NCBI GenBank assembly: GCA_947069175.1
Contig: CAMTDV010000007.1
Span: 55,013,583 to 55,077,582, forward strand
Reading direction: 5' to 3'
Origin: Scalesia atractyloides
Lineage: Eukaryota; Streptophyta; Magnoliopsida; Asterales; Asteraceae
Length of the DNA stretch: 64,000 nucleotides
Shown here: piece by piece, positions 34,621 through 44,695 of the stretch
Numbering within the stretch: the first letter of the stretch is position 1
How the letters are laid out: every line of letters starts with the position of its first letter
Position numbers and translations under genes: made by a program
Notes under the pieces: model-generated
What the model saw: the letters and a program-made list of their open reading frames with translations, nothing else
The model's database searches: none
What the model was told of the DNA's origin: nothing

Positions 34621-34792
34621 TGACCTTTTTGATGAATATGATCACCCAAATGTACGCCTTCAAGATGGAGATGAACATGCACAAGATGGTGGTGAAGAAG
34701 TAGCTCGACATGGAAGTGCAGCGGATCGTGAATTCATGAGTCAACTTCGAGATCAGATAGCACAAGAATTAATGCAAAACAATGTACTTTGA
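34619..34792 (+). pseudogene. transposase-like C-terminal tail
   Basis: A 57-codon piece in the next frame, overlapping the stop of the Myb-like fragment. It is acidic, then REFMSQLRDQIAQELMQ, which resembles the end of PIF/Harbinger transposases (R-D-x-I-A-x-x-M/L). No catalytic part remains between the two, so an internal deletion joined the start of one gene to the end of the other. Weak evidence alone; the context supports it. Confidence 0.45.
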
Positions 34793-35281
34793 GTTTATTT
34801 CACTATGTTTTGTGTTTTTAAACTTGGTTTTATTATTATATTTTTTTATGTAACTTGAATGTTAAATGACTTCTATCTAGTGAGATAAGTTTGATAGTTA
34901 CATATTTCAGTTTATGCAGACAATATCAACTTATAAAAACAAACAGTCTTATGTTTTCAGCTTGCAGAGCTTCAGACCACATTTTCAGTTGCAAAAATGA
35001 AAACAGACTAAATTTATGTCTGCAAAAACAAACAACACCTAAGTACATATTTTTTTTTGCATTTTCGGTATTGGTACTTTTGGTTTGTTACCTGTTTAGT
35101 ACAATACTCAAATTTTATTGAATTTTACCTTCAAATAACGGCATTGTCCCAAAACAGGTAATGTACCGAGCATTTTTTCATGCCAGTACCAGTACCTATA
35201 TTTAACAATTTTCGATATCAACACAAGTACCCATATTTGATGATTTTTGATACCGATACCAAGACTGTCCCTAATTTTAAC

Positions 35282-35576
35282 CTATACAAAATGTTTTAAC
35301 AAAAACCAATAAAGGTGGAGTGGGTTATTTTTGTTTATTACAAAACAAGATTTTAACAAAATATAATATAATGTTGTTTTCAATGGGTGGAACTAGAAAG
35401 TGGCTTGAGAACTAGTATTGTTATGGTTTTCTTTAGTTTGACCCTGTAAATTTAGTGATGAAAAAGAAACTAAAACAAAATTTTTAGAAATGTTTGCGAC
35501 ATTGAACCCTAAGTCAAACAACCCTTCCTTACTTTTAGTGTAGAATATAGGAAAATTATATATATATATATATATA
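35282..35576. other. flank ending in TA microsatellite
   Basis: No gene seen. A (TA)n run lies at about 35558-35577, next to the MITE candidate. Confidence 0.5.
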
Positions 35577-36352
35577 TAAGGTAGGGTTTTAGAGTGAATA
35601 ATAGGTTGAGAGTGAACTGTGTGAATTAATCTGAGCCATTGGATTATATAATCTAGAGATTTTTAAACAATGGCAAGATTATAATTATAATGTTGCAACT
35701 TCCCTTTAAATTAATTGACAGAAGGGTATTTGCGTCTTTTGTAAGTTGCATTTATTAAACTATATAATTAAAATTCCTAAAATCTTGCTAGTTTCCATAT
35801 ATATAAGATACACAGTTGTTAATGTATACACATGTGTAAAGTCTTGATAGTATTAGTTTATACAAGATACACATATGTTAGTTTTATACACATGTGTACG
35901 GTATCACTAACTATCAATTCATACAAGATACACAACTGTTAGTTTATACACATATGTACTTGAATAATACATATGTGTATAAATCTGGTTTATACCGACC
36001 TATGGGAACAAGATGTAATTATACACAAGTGTATAAGTCTTGTAGATATTGAACTGTATACACTTATGTAAAAAAACATAATTTAATTAGGTTTAAATAT
36101 TTAATTTAAAAAAGAACATACGACTTTATTTAAAAATAAACATTAGCCCTTTAATCTATTGTAATTAAAATAATAAACAAATAATTAAAAATGAGAGAGA
36201 GAGAGAGAGTTAAGAGATGAGAAAATTAAGAGATTTTAATTAAAAGTACTTGACTAATATCAATCTTACCCTTTTAGTCTAAAAAAATATCAAAGGCCAA
36301 GATTAGTTCACTCAGTTCACTCTCAAGAAGTTGTTCACAAACGATCTTAGTC
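35577..36352. mobile_element. MITE candidate between TA microsatellites
   Basis: Left GTTGAGAGTGAACTGTGTGA (near 35604) pairs with right TCACTCAGTTCACTCTCAAG (near 36307) as an imperfect inverted repeat of about 45-50 bp near the ends. Both outer edges are TA runs, so no TSD can be defined. The interior (35810-36075) has tandem copies of TATACACATGTGTA and ACAAGATACACA at roughly 55-60 bp period. Non-coding. Confidence 0.6.
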
Positions 36353-36544
36353 ATATATATATATATATATTAACTTCATATAAAAAAATAGAAAAATGGC
36401 CAGCAAAAAAGTTTCTTGGAACCTTAAATTCACGAAACTACATCCCGAATATTAAACTCACGCTATCTAACTCAATTAAGGTTACATATTTAGATCAACC
36501 AGAATTCTCACTAATGATTGAAATGTAAATGATTGTTGTTGAAG

Positions 36545-36773
36545 GTCGTCTCATTCCTTACCTTCCAAATTTCCCAAGCTGTGACCTAAAGAACCCTACC
36601 AACCATCTTCTCCTTAGAACCTCTCGTGTTGATCGCAAGCCCCAACATTTGTTGAATAGAAAGATTGTTGTCGAGTAAAGGAATTTTAAGCCAAACCAAG
36701 ATGCTCCACCAAATAAAGTTTGCGATCCAACAATCCCTAAGTACATGAAAGGTCGTTTCCACATGCAAATAGG

Positions 36774-36780
<7 letters not shown>
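36545..36780 (-). pseudogene. LINE-type reverse transcriptase scrap
   Basis: The minus strand reads ETTFHVLRDCWIANFIWWSI, similar to the E-T-x-x-H-x-L-R-D-C zinc-binding part at the end of plant LINE reverse transcriptases. A following helix-rich piece ends at a stop near 36586. Upstream it is cut by an AT run (36776-36808). No other LINE domain is nearby. Confidence 0.45.

Positions 36781-36808
<28 letters not shown>
36776..36808. repeat. (AT)n microsatellite
   Basis: About 30 bases of perfect AT dinucleotides. Similar runs are at 36352-36371, 55886-55911 and 62726-62759. Confidence 0.85.
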
Positions 36809-36812
<4 letters not shown>

Positions 36813-36894
36813 TCACAACTTGGTCTACAATAGCTTTCCTTGAATGTCCAGAGCTAACGATATCACCAATTAATGGATGCCACGTGACATCCAC

Positions 36895-37562
36895 TAGTTT
36901 ATATGAAGGCTAAAAATGCATTAGTTTAATTTACTTAATTTCAAACTACAAAAGATGAACTATTTTTGTTGATTCTTATTTGTTTTAGTACATTAGATAT
37001 ACACGATGTAAGATCATTGATGACTTAAAACTCCTGATCCTATTAATTGAAATACAATTACGTCAACATCCTTGTAAGAACATTAGGTAAACGCAAAGTA
37101 AGATTTGATTTTAAAGTCGAAAGACAAACTCTTTAGAGCATCTGTTATATACCCTCTTCCCAAGTTTTCAGGGTCCCACATGGCACCATGACACTGAGCG
37201 GGAACACCGCAAGATGGGCTCCTTGTGGGGTAAAGGCACTTCTAGGTGACAAAGACAAAGAGTGAACAAAGGTACCTTTGGTATCGCTTGGTGAAAGGGG
37301 CATCTACGGGAACACACCTTGGTAGCACCTTCGCCTTTAGGAGGAACAATATGCGGGAATGATCATAACACATGCCCTTATTGTCACAAAAATATATTAC
37401 TTGCCTCTTATTGTAACATAAATGAGTCCTAGCTTAACAATTAAATTTGTAGAACCAAATTTATCTTTCTGACCTTTATCGGGTCTCTCATGTACCACTA
37501 AAGTTGGTGCGAAAGCCCTACCGATTGGTCTACAAGCTGTTAAAAAAAAATAAGTAAGGCCA
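36895..37562. other. intergenic, no gene seen
   Basis: AT-rich first half, then moderate GC from 37140. A GTTATATACCCTC/CATAACACATG pair near 37147 and 37366 hints at an old MITE, but I could not define its ends. Confidence 0.4.
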
Positions 37563-37881
37563 TGTGTTATGAGAATTCATTTGGGGTGCTAGTTGTGCCA
37601 AATCAACAGTAACAAGGGGGTGAACACCACAATGAGTGTGTGCCATTCACGGCGTGAGGCCCGGGTTTGATGGGGATGGCGGGTGTGGAGTATGGGAAAA
37701 AGGAAATTGGTGGGTTATTGAATAATGGTAGCAAGGGGAGGTAGCGCTAATGGGCATGTTGACCATTACAGGTTTACGAAGATGGTGGCATCAATGAGGA
37801 GGGAAAGTGTTTCTCTTACATGACACTCATGTGACACTTTTTATTTAGCTTTTAAGCTCCTTTGGTGTTCTCCATAACACA
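37563..37881. mobile_element. MITE candidate
   Basis: TGTGTTATGAGAATTCATTT at the left and, reverse-complemented, TGTGTTATGGAGAACACCAA at the right give an imperfect inverted repeat of about 27 bp. The element is 319 bp, non-coding, and I find no convincing TSD. Confidence 0.45.
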
Positions 37882-38508
37882 TAAAATAGTAACGACTTGA
37901 CAAATTAAAGAACACCCGGTTACGATTATTACGTAATTAACAAGAACAAATAAAGATGAGTTGTCTATAATAGAACCAAAACTTATAACTAACGAAAATA
38001 TTTCACTCTGCATGCCTTATAGAAAACAAATTAAAAACCGGTTAATGTAAGAGTGAAAAAGGTTACAACATGACAAATAATTAGAACTAAAACTTTAATT
38101 TCTTGTATGATAGGATTCATACTTGTAATCGACTCCAAGTAACATCAAGTATATATACATTGTTACACCATAACCATATAAATTTAAAGCCTAAAAAACA
38201 TGGACCACCACAACTTTAAAGAAACAATACAATAATTAATTTCATATATAACAATTAACAAAAATTAAAAATTACATAATCCAGTTTTACAAAATAACTT
38301 TTACCACAATTTCACCCGAGTCACTTTACTTTACCTTCACACAGTAAAAGTAAAACCCAGACCCACCGACATCCATTCCCACCTCACCGGAAACAGAAAA
38401 GAGCCACCACCGGTATCAGATCTCCGGCATTTTCTCTCTCTAAACAAAAGAATTTCATTTCATACAACAACATAATGCAGCTTGCAGATCACCCAATCGC
38501 TAACAATT
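37882..38508. other. 3' flank of the 38509-38967 gene
   Basis: AT-rich, no other gene. The part nearest the gene (about 38340-38508) is probably its 3' untranslated region when read on the minus strand. Confidence 0.45.
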
Positions 38509-38967
38509 TCAGAATCTGGTGTTACCGCCGTCAAAGTTCCTGGAGTAACTACCGGAATTGTAACGAACAGTTTGAGGAAGCCCAGCTTTATCGGATCTAA
38601 CCATCTTCCGGATCTCGGATCTAACCTTTAAAAAAACACTCTTCCAGCTGCCGCCATTGCTACCGTTGCTAGAGCTTTTATTAAACTCCAGATCCGGTCC
38701 AAACACGGGTTTTCTAGAAAGAATCCACCCCCATCCCCAGTCCCACCAGTTTCGGATCGAAGTGGATGCGGATTCACCCATTGAAGAAACGGATTTGGAT
38801 CGGCGCATGGCCCATGCGATTGCGGCGGAGGTGGTGTCGGAGATGGAGGACGGGTGGATGCGTAAGGAGACCGAGGAGAGTCGGCGGCGGATCCCGGCGG
38901 TGACGGAGGACGGCTCGGGTGAACCGGTCGGGTGGGAGACGGGGAGAGATCTCTCTCTTTGTAACAT
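38509..38967 (-). CDS. probable host gene, small plant protein of unknown function
   Basis: A 152-residue single-exon frame, GC-richer than its surroundings. Residues 1-45 are Ser- and Pro-rich and basic (MLQRERSLPVSHPTGSPEPS). A middle part runs AIAWAMRRSKSVSSMGESA. The most distinctive part is IRNWWDWGWGWILSRKPVF (about residues 71-89), followed by SWKSVFLKVRSEIRKMVRSD and a C-terminal GLPQTVRYNSGSYSRNF. The Trp-rich block and the ordered C-terminus look conserved rather than random, and I believe similar proteins exist in other plants, but I cannot name a family or function. No signal peptide or membrane helix is evident. A TATA box about 100 bp upstream supports the gene. A 140-residue frame on the same strand (38628-39050) is a shadow in another phase. 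Confidence 0.72.
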   Translation of the reverse strand: MLQRERSLPVSHPTGSPEPSSVTAGIRRRLSSVSLRIHPSSISDTTSAAIAWAMRRSKSVSSMGESASTSIRNWWDWGWGWILSRKPVFGPDLEFNKSSSNGSNGGSWKSVFLKVRSEIRKMVRSDKAGLPQTVRYNSGSYSRNFDGGNTRF

Positions 38968-39064
38968 TGGGGTCGGGTTGGATGGGGGTGGGTGATTGGG
39001 TATTGAAAGGAAGATGGAAATGAAATTGAAGTGGGGATGAGAGAGGTCATAGGAGGGTGTTGTG

Positions 39065-39072
39065 AATATAAA
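39065..39072 (-). promoter_or_regulatory. TATA box of the 38509-38967 gene
   Basis: TTTATATT on the minus strand, about 98 bp upstream of the ATG, with a CT-rich leader (CCTCTCTCATCCCC) in between. Confidence 0.55.
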
Positions 39073-39127
39073 TGGGGAGGTGGTGAAAGGTGGTGGGATC
39101 CATCAATGGAGGCGACAGCTTACTTAT

Positions 39128-39153
39128 ATGATGATGATGATGATGATGATGAT
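39128..39153. repeat. (ATG)n microsatellite
   Basis: Nine ATG repeats upstream of the host gene promoter. Confidence 0.85.
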
Positions 39154-39274
39154 CGATGGTATATGTTATTTTGACTTTCTTACCCAAACTTTTGTCGGTT
39201 CATCATATGTTTGTATAACTTTGTCCTTAATCCTGGTTCTATCTTTTTTACTAGAATATTATAGGGATGTTAAG

Positions 39275-39968
39275 TAGCAATTTTGGTTTTAAATCTTACT
39301 TTTTAGAAATGAAGTCAAGGATCTCACTATTCAATTTTTTTACGGTAAATTTGGATCAATATTGGGTCGCTCGAGTATCATGGTGTCATCAGCGGAATCA
39401 CCTGATCAGACCTATTTACACTAAGCAATAAGTCTATACACCAATTTAGGAGAAACCTAATAAATATGAGAAAAACCCCATTGTGAAAATCGAACCCAGG
39501 ACCTTATAGCCCCTACACCTTATCTCACCCATAAGATACCACTATATATATGTCATGGGCCCCACTATTGATTCATCCGTAACATGTTTGATAAGTATTA
39601 ATAGGTTTGATATTAAATAGGGATGTTAATGAGTTGAGTATTAGTAATTTCAATCTTATACTCGGTTGAAAAACAGTATGCCATATCCAATATAATGTTT
39701 GTCGGGTATATGTCAGGTGTTAAACATACTTGTGGGTATCAGTGGTGAATCCAGGGGAAACCCCATCGGTTTGGAAAAAAATGAAAAATTTTAATGCAAA
39801 CCTTGTATGATTTAGAAAAAAAATGAGATTCTAGCAAAAGGAATCCCTAAAAAAATTTATTGGATTCGTCACTGGTGGGTACCACGTATATAGGACGGTG
39901 AAGTACCAATTTTGGTTTTAAATCTTACTTTTTAGAAATTGAGTTAAGAATCTCACCACTCTCAATAT
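39275..39968. repeat. ~65-bp direct repeat separated by ~620 bp
   Basis: TTTTGGTTTTAAATCTTACT and following bases occur at about 39281 and 39903, each ending in AATCTCAC-like sequence and a CTATTCAA/CTCTCAA end. The segment between holds the SINE candidate. It may be an old local duplication or two ends of one repeat. Confidence 0.65.
39350..39550 (-). mobile_element. SINE candidate (tRNA-derived)
   Basis: The minus strand reads ATCTTATGGGTGAGATAAGG (A-box-like) and CCTGGGTTCGATTTTC (B box GGTTCGATT) about 30 bp later, then an untranslatable body. This is the layout of plant tRNA-derived SINEs. A T-run on the plus strand at 39331-39341 could be the tail. No TSD was found. Confidence 0.4.
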
Positions 39969-40560
39969 TCGTTTATTTATAACATGTTCGATAACTTTTG
40001 GTTATTGATACTAAAGAGTTGGTAAAGATTATGTGGTTACTGTTAAAAGTAAAAATAATATATAAAAAACTTCAACTCTTCTTCTCAATGACATCAATTC
40101 CAACGGTCCCCCTTTTTGATAGTGTAGGTGTACAAAGGAAAAAAGGTTTTCGTAAAATCTAAGAGGAATATTACTGGATGTGTGTCATATATTTGTCAAT
40201 GTAGGAGATGACAAACAAGTTATTTTGCTCAGGAGACCCACAAATGATGTCATTTTATGTGCACGGTTCTGCTCAGGATATGTTTCTTTACCTGGCCGTG
40301 GTTAGACCCCAAACCCAATGCACCACATTTAGCGATGCATTTGGGTGACGCGGATGAGGAATTAGCATTTGTTGCATTAGAGTGATTCTTGAACTTTGGT
40401 GATGATGAGGCGACATCTAAGCCACCGAACCGAACCATAAGTCCGGTCTCCCTAACCACGTCCGATCCATTCTCCCGATCCGGGCTAAAAGGATCTGTCA
40501 TAACTAACCTAGGTCCCACACCAACAACGATTGGTCTAACCATAACAAATTGGACCATGT
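39969..40560. other. intergenic, no supported gene
   Basis: Short overlapping frames on both strands (40250-40631) show no family signature and are not called. Confidence 0.4.
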
Positions 40561-40900
40561 CAGCATTCCCACAAAGTATAAATACTCCACTTAAACTCCT
40601 AAAAAGGGGTAATTCGTCACTCTCTCTCTAAACTACCTTTTTCACTTATTAACTTCGCCTTGTACTTCCCTGATACATATTCTCATGCCCGAGCTTGGTC
40701 ACAGAGAGACTCCCCCCCTGTGACGAGGCTAATGGTGTACTTTGTGTATCATTGTGCATGATTCATTTATTCCGGAAGAACTATTCCCATCCAACTCCTA
40801 GTTGTTGGTTTTGGAATCTTCAGGTGATGCACGTGGATACGAGCGGTGCATCTAGGTAGAGCATGTTACCCCCAAGGTTTGGGGGCGCTGATACTCTTAC
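40560..40900 (+). promoter_or_regulatory. LTR-like promoter remnant with TATA box
   Basis: TATAAATA at 40577-40584 is followed by a CT-rich start region. GAGACTCCCCCCCTGTGACG (from 40707) has the feel of the R/U5 part of a gypsy LTR. No borders or partner LTR are visible. Confidence 0.35.
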
Positions 40901-41032
40901 CCCCTATTTTTAAAATTTTGCTTGCCCTACCCTTTGACGTTTCCAGATTGCATCAATGTACCCACTTCGTCAAGTCAATGCTTGTTTCACTATTAGAGGC
41001 AGGGGTATTTTCATAATCTTACCTAATATATA

Positions 41033-41653
41033 TGTTGATGCATATTGTGGATACATCTAGTGATCGTTAGCTCGTGTCCGAATTCGACCATAATTCCTCT
41101 GTAGTTTGACTCAAAAGAACATAACAAGATCTGAGTTACAAGTGAATATTATATAGACTATGCATGATAACCATCGTTTGATCTTGTAGGACTTATGATC
41201 GTTTGGTAATGAAGGACTAACCATGAAGCCTATATCATATTAACTATCGTTTACCATGCTTCACAAGTGACCATCGTTTGGATGATATTATACACCAACC
41301 ATTGTTTGGTTGGTCATGCATAAAAGACAATCGTTTGGAATCCTTATATGAGGTCACCATCGCTTAGAATTTTGTGTTGTGTATATAACATTCCACTGTC
41401 ACTTGTAATAAAATGCTTGAATGAGCACAGTGAGAGAGTGTATGTGAGAGAGTTTTGGAGAGCTTATTGTATAAACCTTGTACCTAAGTACCGAAACTCT
41501 GTCGAATTCAATACACGGACGTTAATCGTTGATATCTTTGTGTTACTGTTGAGACTCTTACTCGGTTGTGGTGTAACTTGGATTCCGCATTCCTTACACA
41601 ATTCGATACAAGAAATCCTTGTATTCGAGATCCGATATTTGGACTATCAGAGC
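41033..41653 (+). mobile_element. copia-type 5' LTR and primer-site remnant
   Basis: Starts TGTTGATGCATATTGTGG, has a TATA box (GTATATAAC, 41381-41389) and a pyrimidine- and CA-rich R/U5. TATCAGAGCGCTAGGCTCG begins at 41645, matching the tRNA-iMet site of plant copia elements with two extra bases. The LTR end is unclear (CTTACACA near 41600 or just before 41640). No second LTR or pol is seen, so it is a truncated element. Confidence 0.58.
41171..41367 (+). repeat. ATCGTTTGG motif array in copia-type LTR, seven copies
   Basis: Copies near 41172, 41198, 41245, 41272, 41299, 41329 and 41357, usually as ACCATCGTTTGG, lie just upstream of the TATA box at 41381. Spacing is about 26-48 bp. Confidence 0.75.
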
Positions 41654-43922
41654 GCTAGGCTCGATTTCTTGTTGAAAACCGAGTTCTTGGTGATATCTTG
41701 GACAAAGACCCAAAGCCCACTTTTCTTGGCTGAAAAACATGAATTAAAAACACAAAAAGCTGATGTTATTCGATGATATTTGTGATTAAAACTTCTTAAA
41801 TTTGCTAGATATAATCGAAAATACGAAGTGTGTTGAGTTTTGAAGTTAAAAACTCAAAACACCATTTTGATCCGGTGAGCTTGGTTGCCGAAAAATGTCG
41901 CATGAATAGTACAATTCGTTTTGAATCTGATTGGTTGACTTGGTGGAGCAGAAATTATACTGTACACATCTCACATTTCATAATTTTTTTCTCATGCTTG
42001 TGTCTCAAACGAAGATGATCAGACAATAAGCTTTGTGAGAAAGTGAACATCATTCAAAACTATAGTCTAATGAAAAGGATAATTCTATTATCGTTTAAAT
42101 AGAGACTGGTCCATTTATCTCAAATGAAATTGAACAAGTTTCATTCTTAAACGACCAAATGTTGTTTTAATCTAAACGAAGGTCCAATATCAATTCAAAT
42201 TCAAACAATAGTGAAGTCCTTCGTTTAAAAACAAATCCTTCCCACTATTGTTTGGTTTGGTCCCATCCAGTAGTTCTAAAGTCACCATCGTTTGGATCCG
42301 TAAAACAGTGTAAATCCAAAGCTTTAAACAAATCCAGCCCACCATCATTTAATTCAAAGACCAATTTAATATTCCTCCGCTCAATTTACCTTAATACCAA
42401 TCAAACCAACAACCGAAGCCCATTTCTCGTTTTCATCCCAATGGGTCATTATCATTTAAATTAATAGCTTAAGGCCAACTTCATAATTCCAAACAGCTAT
42501 AGTTTAACTGTCCACTACCCACTATCGTTTGAACTTGATTGGACTTTTGTTTTTAATTACCATCATTTAAAAGGTGAAGCCAATTATTGTTTTAATTAAC
42601 GCAAGCCCATTATCACAAAAGCAATTACAAACTATAATCCATATTCTATTGTTTGGGCCTACAGTTATATTGTTTTGGACTGAGTAAATTTTTCGTGAGT
42701 CCATAATATCGGATATAATGGCAACTAATCGTGGGATTGGTCAAAGAATGTAAATTCAAACAACCCTCTACAAGAATCCTATCAACATGGGCTCAATCAA
42801 CGTTACAATTGATCGAAGTGTTGCGTCTCGGTCAAAGATAATATTTATAATCCCGAATTACCCTTAACAATGTGTTAGTGGTGGTAAGGAGTCGAACCAC
42901 GAAGAGTTTGTGGTTTGCGATTGATATGATTGATCTTAAATAAGATTGTCACTATTATGAAGCTTGCTAAGAATTTGATTAGTTTTGTTTATTTGAAAAG
43001 GATGTCGAAATGATCCGACAAATTTAGTTTGTGTTACTTAACTACAGAAATTAAAACAATGGCGATAAATTTAATTGATTAACAAGATGAGAAAACAAGG
43101 ATCACACCCGGTTCAACAATTGTAGGAACTAGGGTTACTACACGTGTTAACTTGGTTTAATCGAATTAGATCATTAACGGCTTAGAATCACAAGGTTTAG
43201 GTGCCAATTGCTATCGACATCATAGACAACGGACTACAATGCACTTCGTTGCTTTGGACAACTAAATCCTATCAAAAGACAAGGCATAAATACGCATATT
43301 CATTTCACGAAGTCGAAGTTCATAACTCACTCAACAATTCGTAAATTCAATACAAACGTAAGACAATTATCAATTGTTCAAATGCAATTCAATTAGTCAG
43401 AAAGCAAGTCCTAGACAAATAATAAACCCTAGAAATCCTTACAAAAGTTTACACCAGGGTGAAACCCTCAAGAATTAGCCGTTCATGATGAACGGAGCAC
43501 GATCAACGGTTGATGAGAACTCGAACTTCAACATCTTGAACTTGGTGATGGTTATGAGTGATGATTAGGGTTTGAGGTTGGTGATAATGGTGGGTGAGTG
43601 GAAGGATTGATGATGATGATGATGATGGTAGAGAACTAGGATTAGGATTGAAGATGATGAACTCAGATGATTGGATGGAAGCGATGGAGTTGGAGAAGGT
43701 TGGGTGTTGCTTGGCTCCAAGAACAAGTTCAAAACTCAAGAAATTCGTAACTCCCTCAAAAATGGCAAAACCTCTAGTTAAAATCCGTACAAAATTGAAT
43801 TTCAGCGACATGAACATAGGAGGGGTGTCGCCGACGACCCCTATAAAACGTGCTTTTCCTCCGACGCTCTAATCCACTGTCTACGACCAATTTTCTCTGA
43901 CGGGCTATCTGAGGGGCGTCGT
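41654..43922. other. non-coding region with further ATCGTTTGG-like motifs
   Basis: No gag, pol or host gene. From 42089 to 42660 at least ten variants (ATYGTTTGG, ATYRTTTAA, both strands) recur. From about 42880 to 43922 the sequence reads like the non-coding part of a retroelement, with a GAT microsatellite at 43606-43627. The small plus-strand frame at 43594-43872 is mostly this repeat and is not called. Confidence 0.45.
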
Positions 43923-44008
43923 TGTAACACCCTGTAAATTGTGTCCAATAGTATAGTGACATGTGTTGTATTTTAAATATAGTCTATTAAAGACCAATAA
44001 GGACTAAA

Positions 44009-44314
44009 GGCGTCAACATGCTCAAACTGAGCCTCTGAGTGACGGTCCGATGCATAAATAACAACATCTGAGTGACTGATATGTCAACATGCTTGTAATT
44101 TGGCATCTGAGTGACTGATGTGTCAACATGCCCAACCTCTGAGTGACATCGTAATCAACATGCTTATAATAAGCCTCTGAGTGATCCTTTGTGAAGTCCT
44201 AACTCTCATTCGTGCCTTTTATTGGACGTGAGGGTTCAATTTTATAAATATGAAAAAGATGGATGATGGAGGGATTAAAAGTGTCAACATGTTAATTTAT
44301 ACCTCTGAGTGACC
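44009..44314 (+). repeat. U3 repeat array of LTR A2, about six units
   Basis: Units GTCAACATGC, spacer, GCCTCTGAGTGAC (reverse complement of those in A1). One unit near 44055 has lost its GTCAACATGC part. Confidence 0.8.
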
Positions 44315-44687
44315 TTTTAACGAACCGATAACTCGACAATGTCCGGGCATAATCCCGGGTATGCCAAGTATTGGCTATGGAGGGCTAAAAGTGCCAAAAA
44401 GGTGTTTAAAAAGGTTTTTAGAAGCTTTTTAAAGTTAAGGGGCTAAAGTGTCAAACTTTAAAACTGGCCAAGGGGCGGTCGCGGGCCGTGAGAGACCAGG
44501 CCTGGGTCTATCGCGGGGCGCGAGAACAGGTCTGCTGCGAAAGTTTTGGCTTGGCCTCCAAACAAAGCTCCAAAACCATTAATTCGAAACCATGGACTTG
44601 TAAACTGCCATGCCACATTTTAGGACACTTGTAAGCTTCCTCTTACACCCGTAAACATCTGGCTTCACCTCCTTTGAGCTCTCCAAC

Positions 44688-44695
44688 TATAAATA
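44688..44695 (+). promoter_or_regulatory. TATA box of LTR A2
   Basis: TATAAATA followed by GGTGATCAAG, about 765 bp into the LTR and downstream of the repeat array. Confidence 0.72.

Larger units (their letters stand above)
22966..35039 (+). mobile_element. PIF/Harbinger-like element interrupted by gypsy B
   Basis: Left end GGAGGTGTTTTTTTCTTC and right end, reverse-complemented, GGTGTTGTTTGTTTTTGC; TAA flanks both sides (22963-22965 and 35040-35042). Subterminal CTGCA and AAAACAAAC motifs are seen on the right. The short TAA duplication and the 3' coding scraps (a Myb/SANT-like start and a transposase-like tail, 34441-34792) suit PIF/Harbinger. Excluding gypsy B it is about 1.2 kb, so most of a transposase is gone. 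Confidence 0.68.
22873..35273. mobile_element. hAT-type MITE hosting further insertions
   Basis: A perfect 8-bp TSD ATTTTAAC is at 22865-22872 and 35274-35281. Termini are TAGGGATGAGCATTTGGTA on the left and, reverse-complemented, TAGGGACAGTCTTGGTATCG on the right. Without its nested contents (22966-35039 plus TSD) it is only about 320 bp, so it is a non-autonomous MITE. The TSD overlaps the duplication of the foldback element, so it inserted at that edge. Confidence 0.85.

Noticed and set aside
38657..38995. Plus-strand 112-residue frame opposite the host gene
   Set aside because: A shadow of the minus-strand gene; the Trp-rich conserved block and upstream TATA are on the minus strand.
43594..43872. 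92-residue plus-strand frame
   Set aside because: Begins in a GAT microsatellite (Asp run) and shows no recognised domain; possibly transcribed but not supported.
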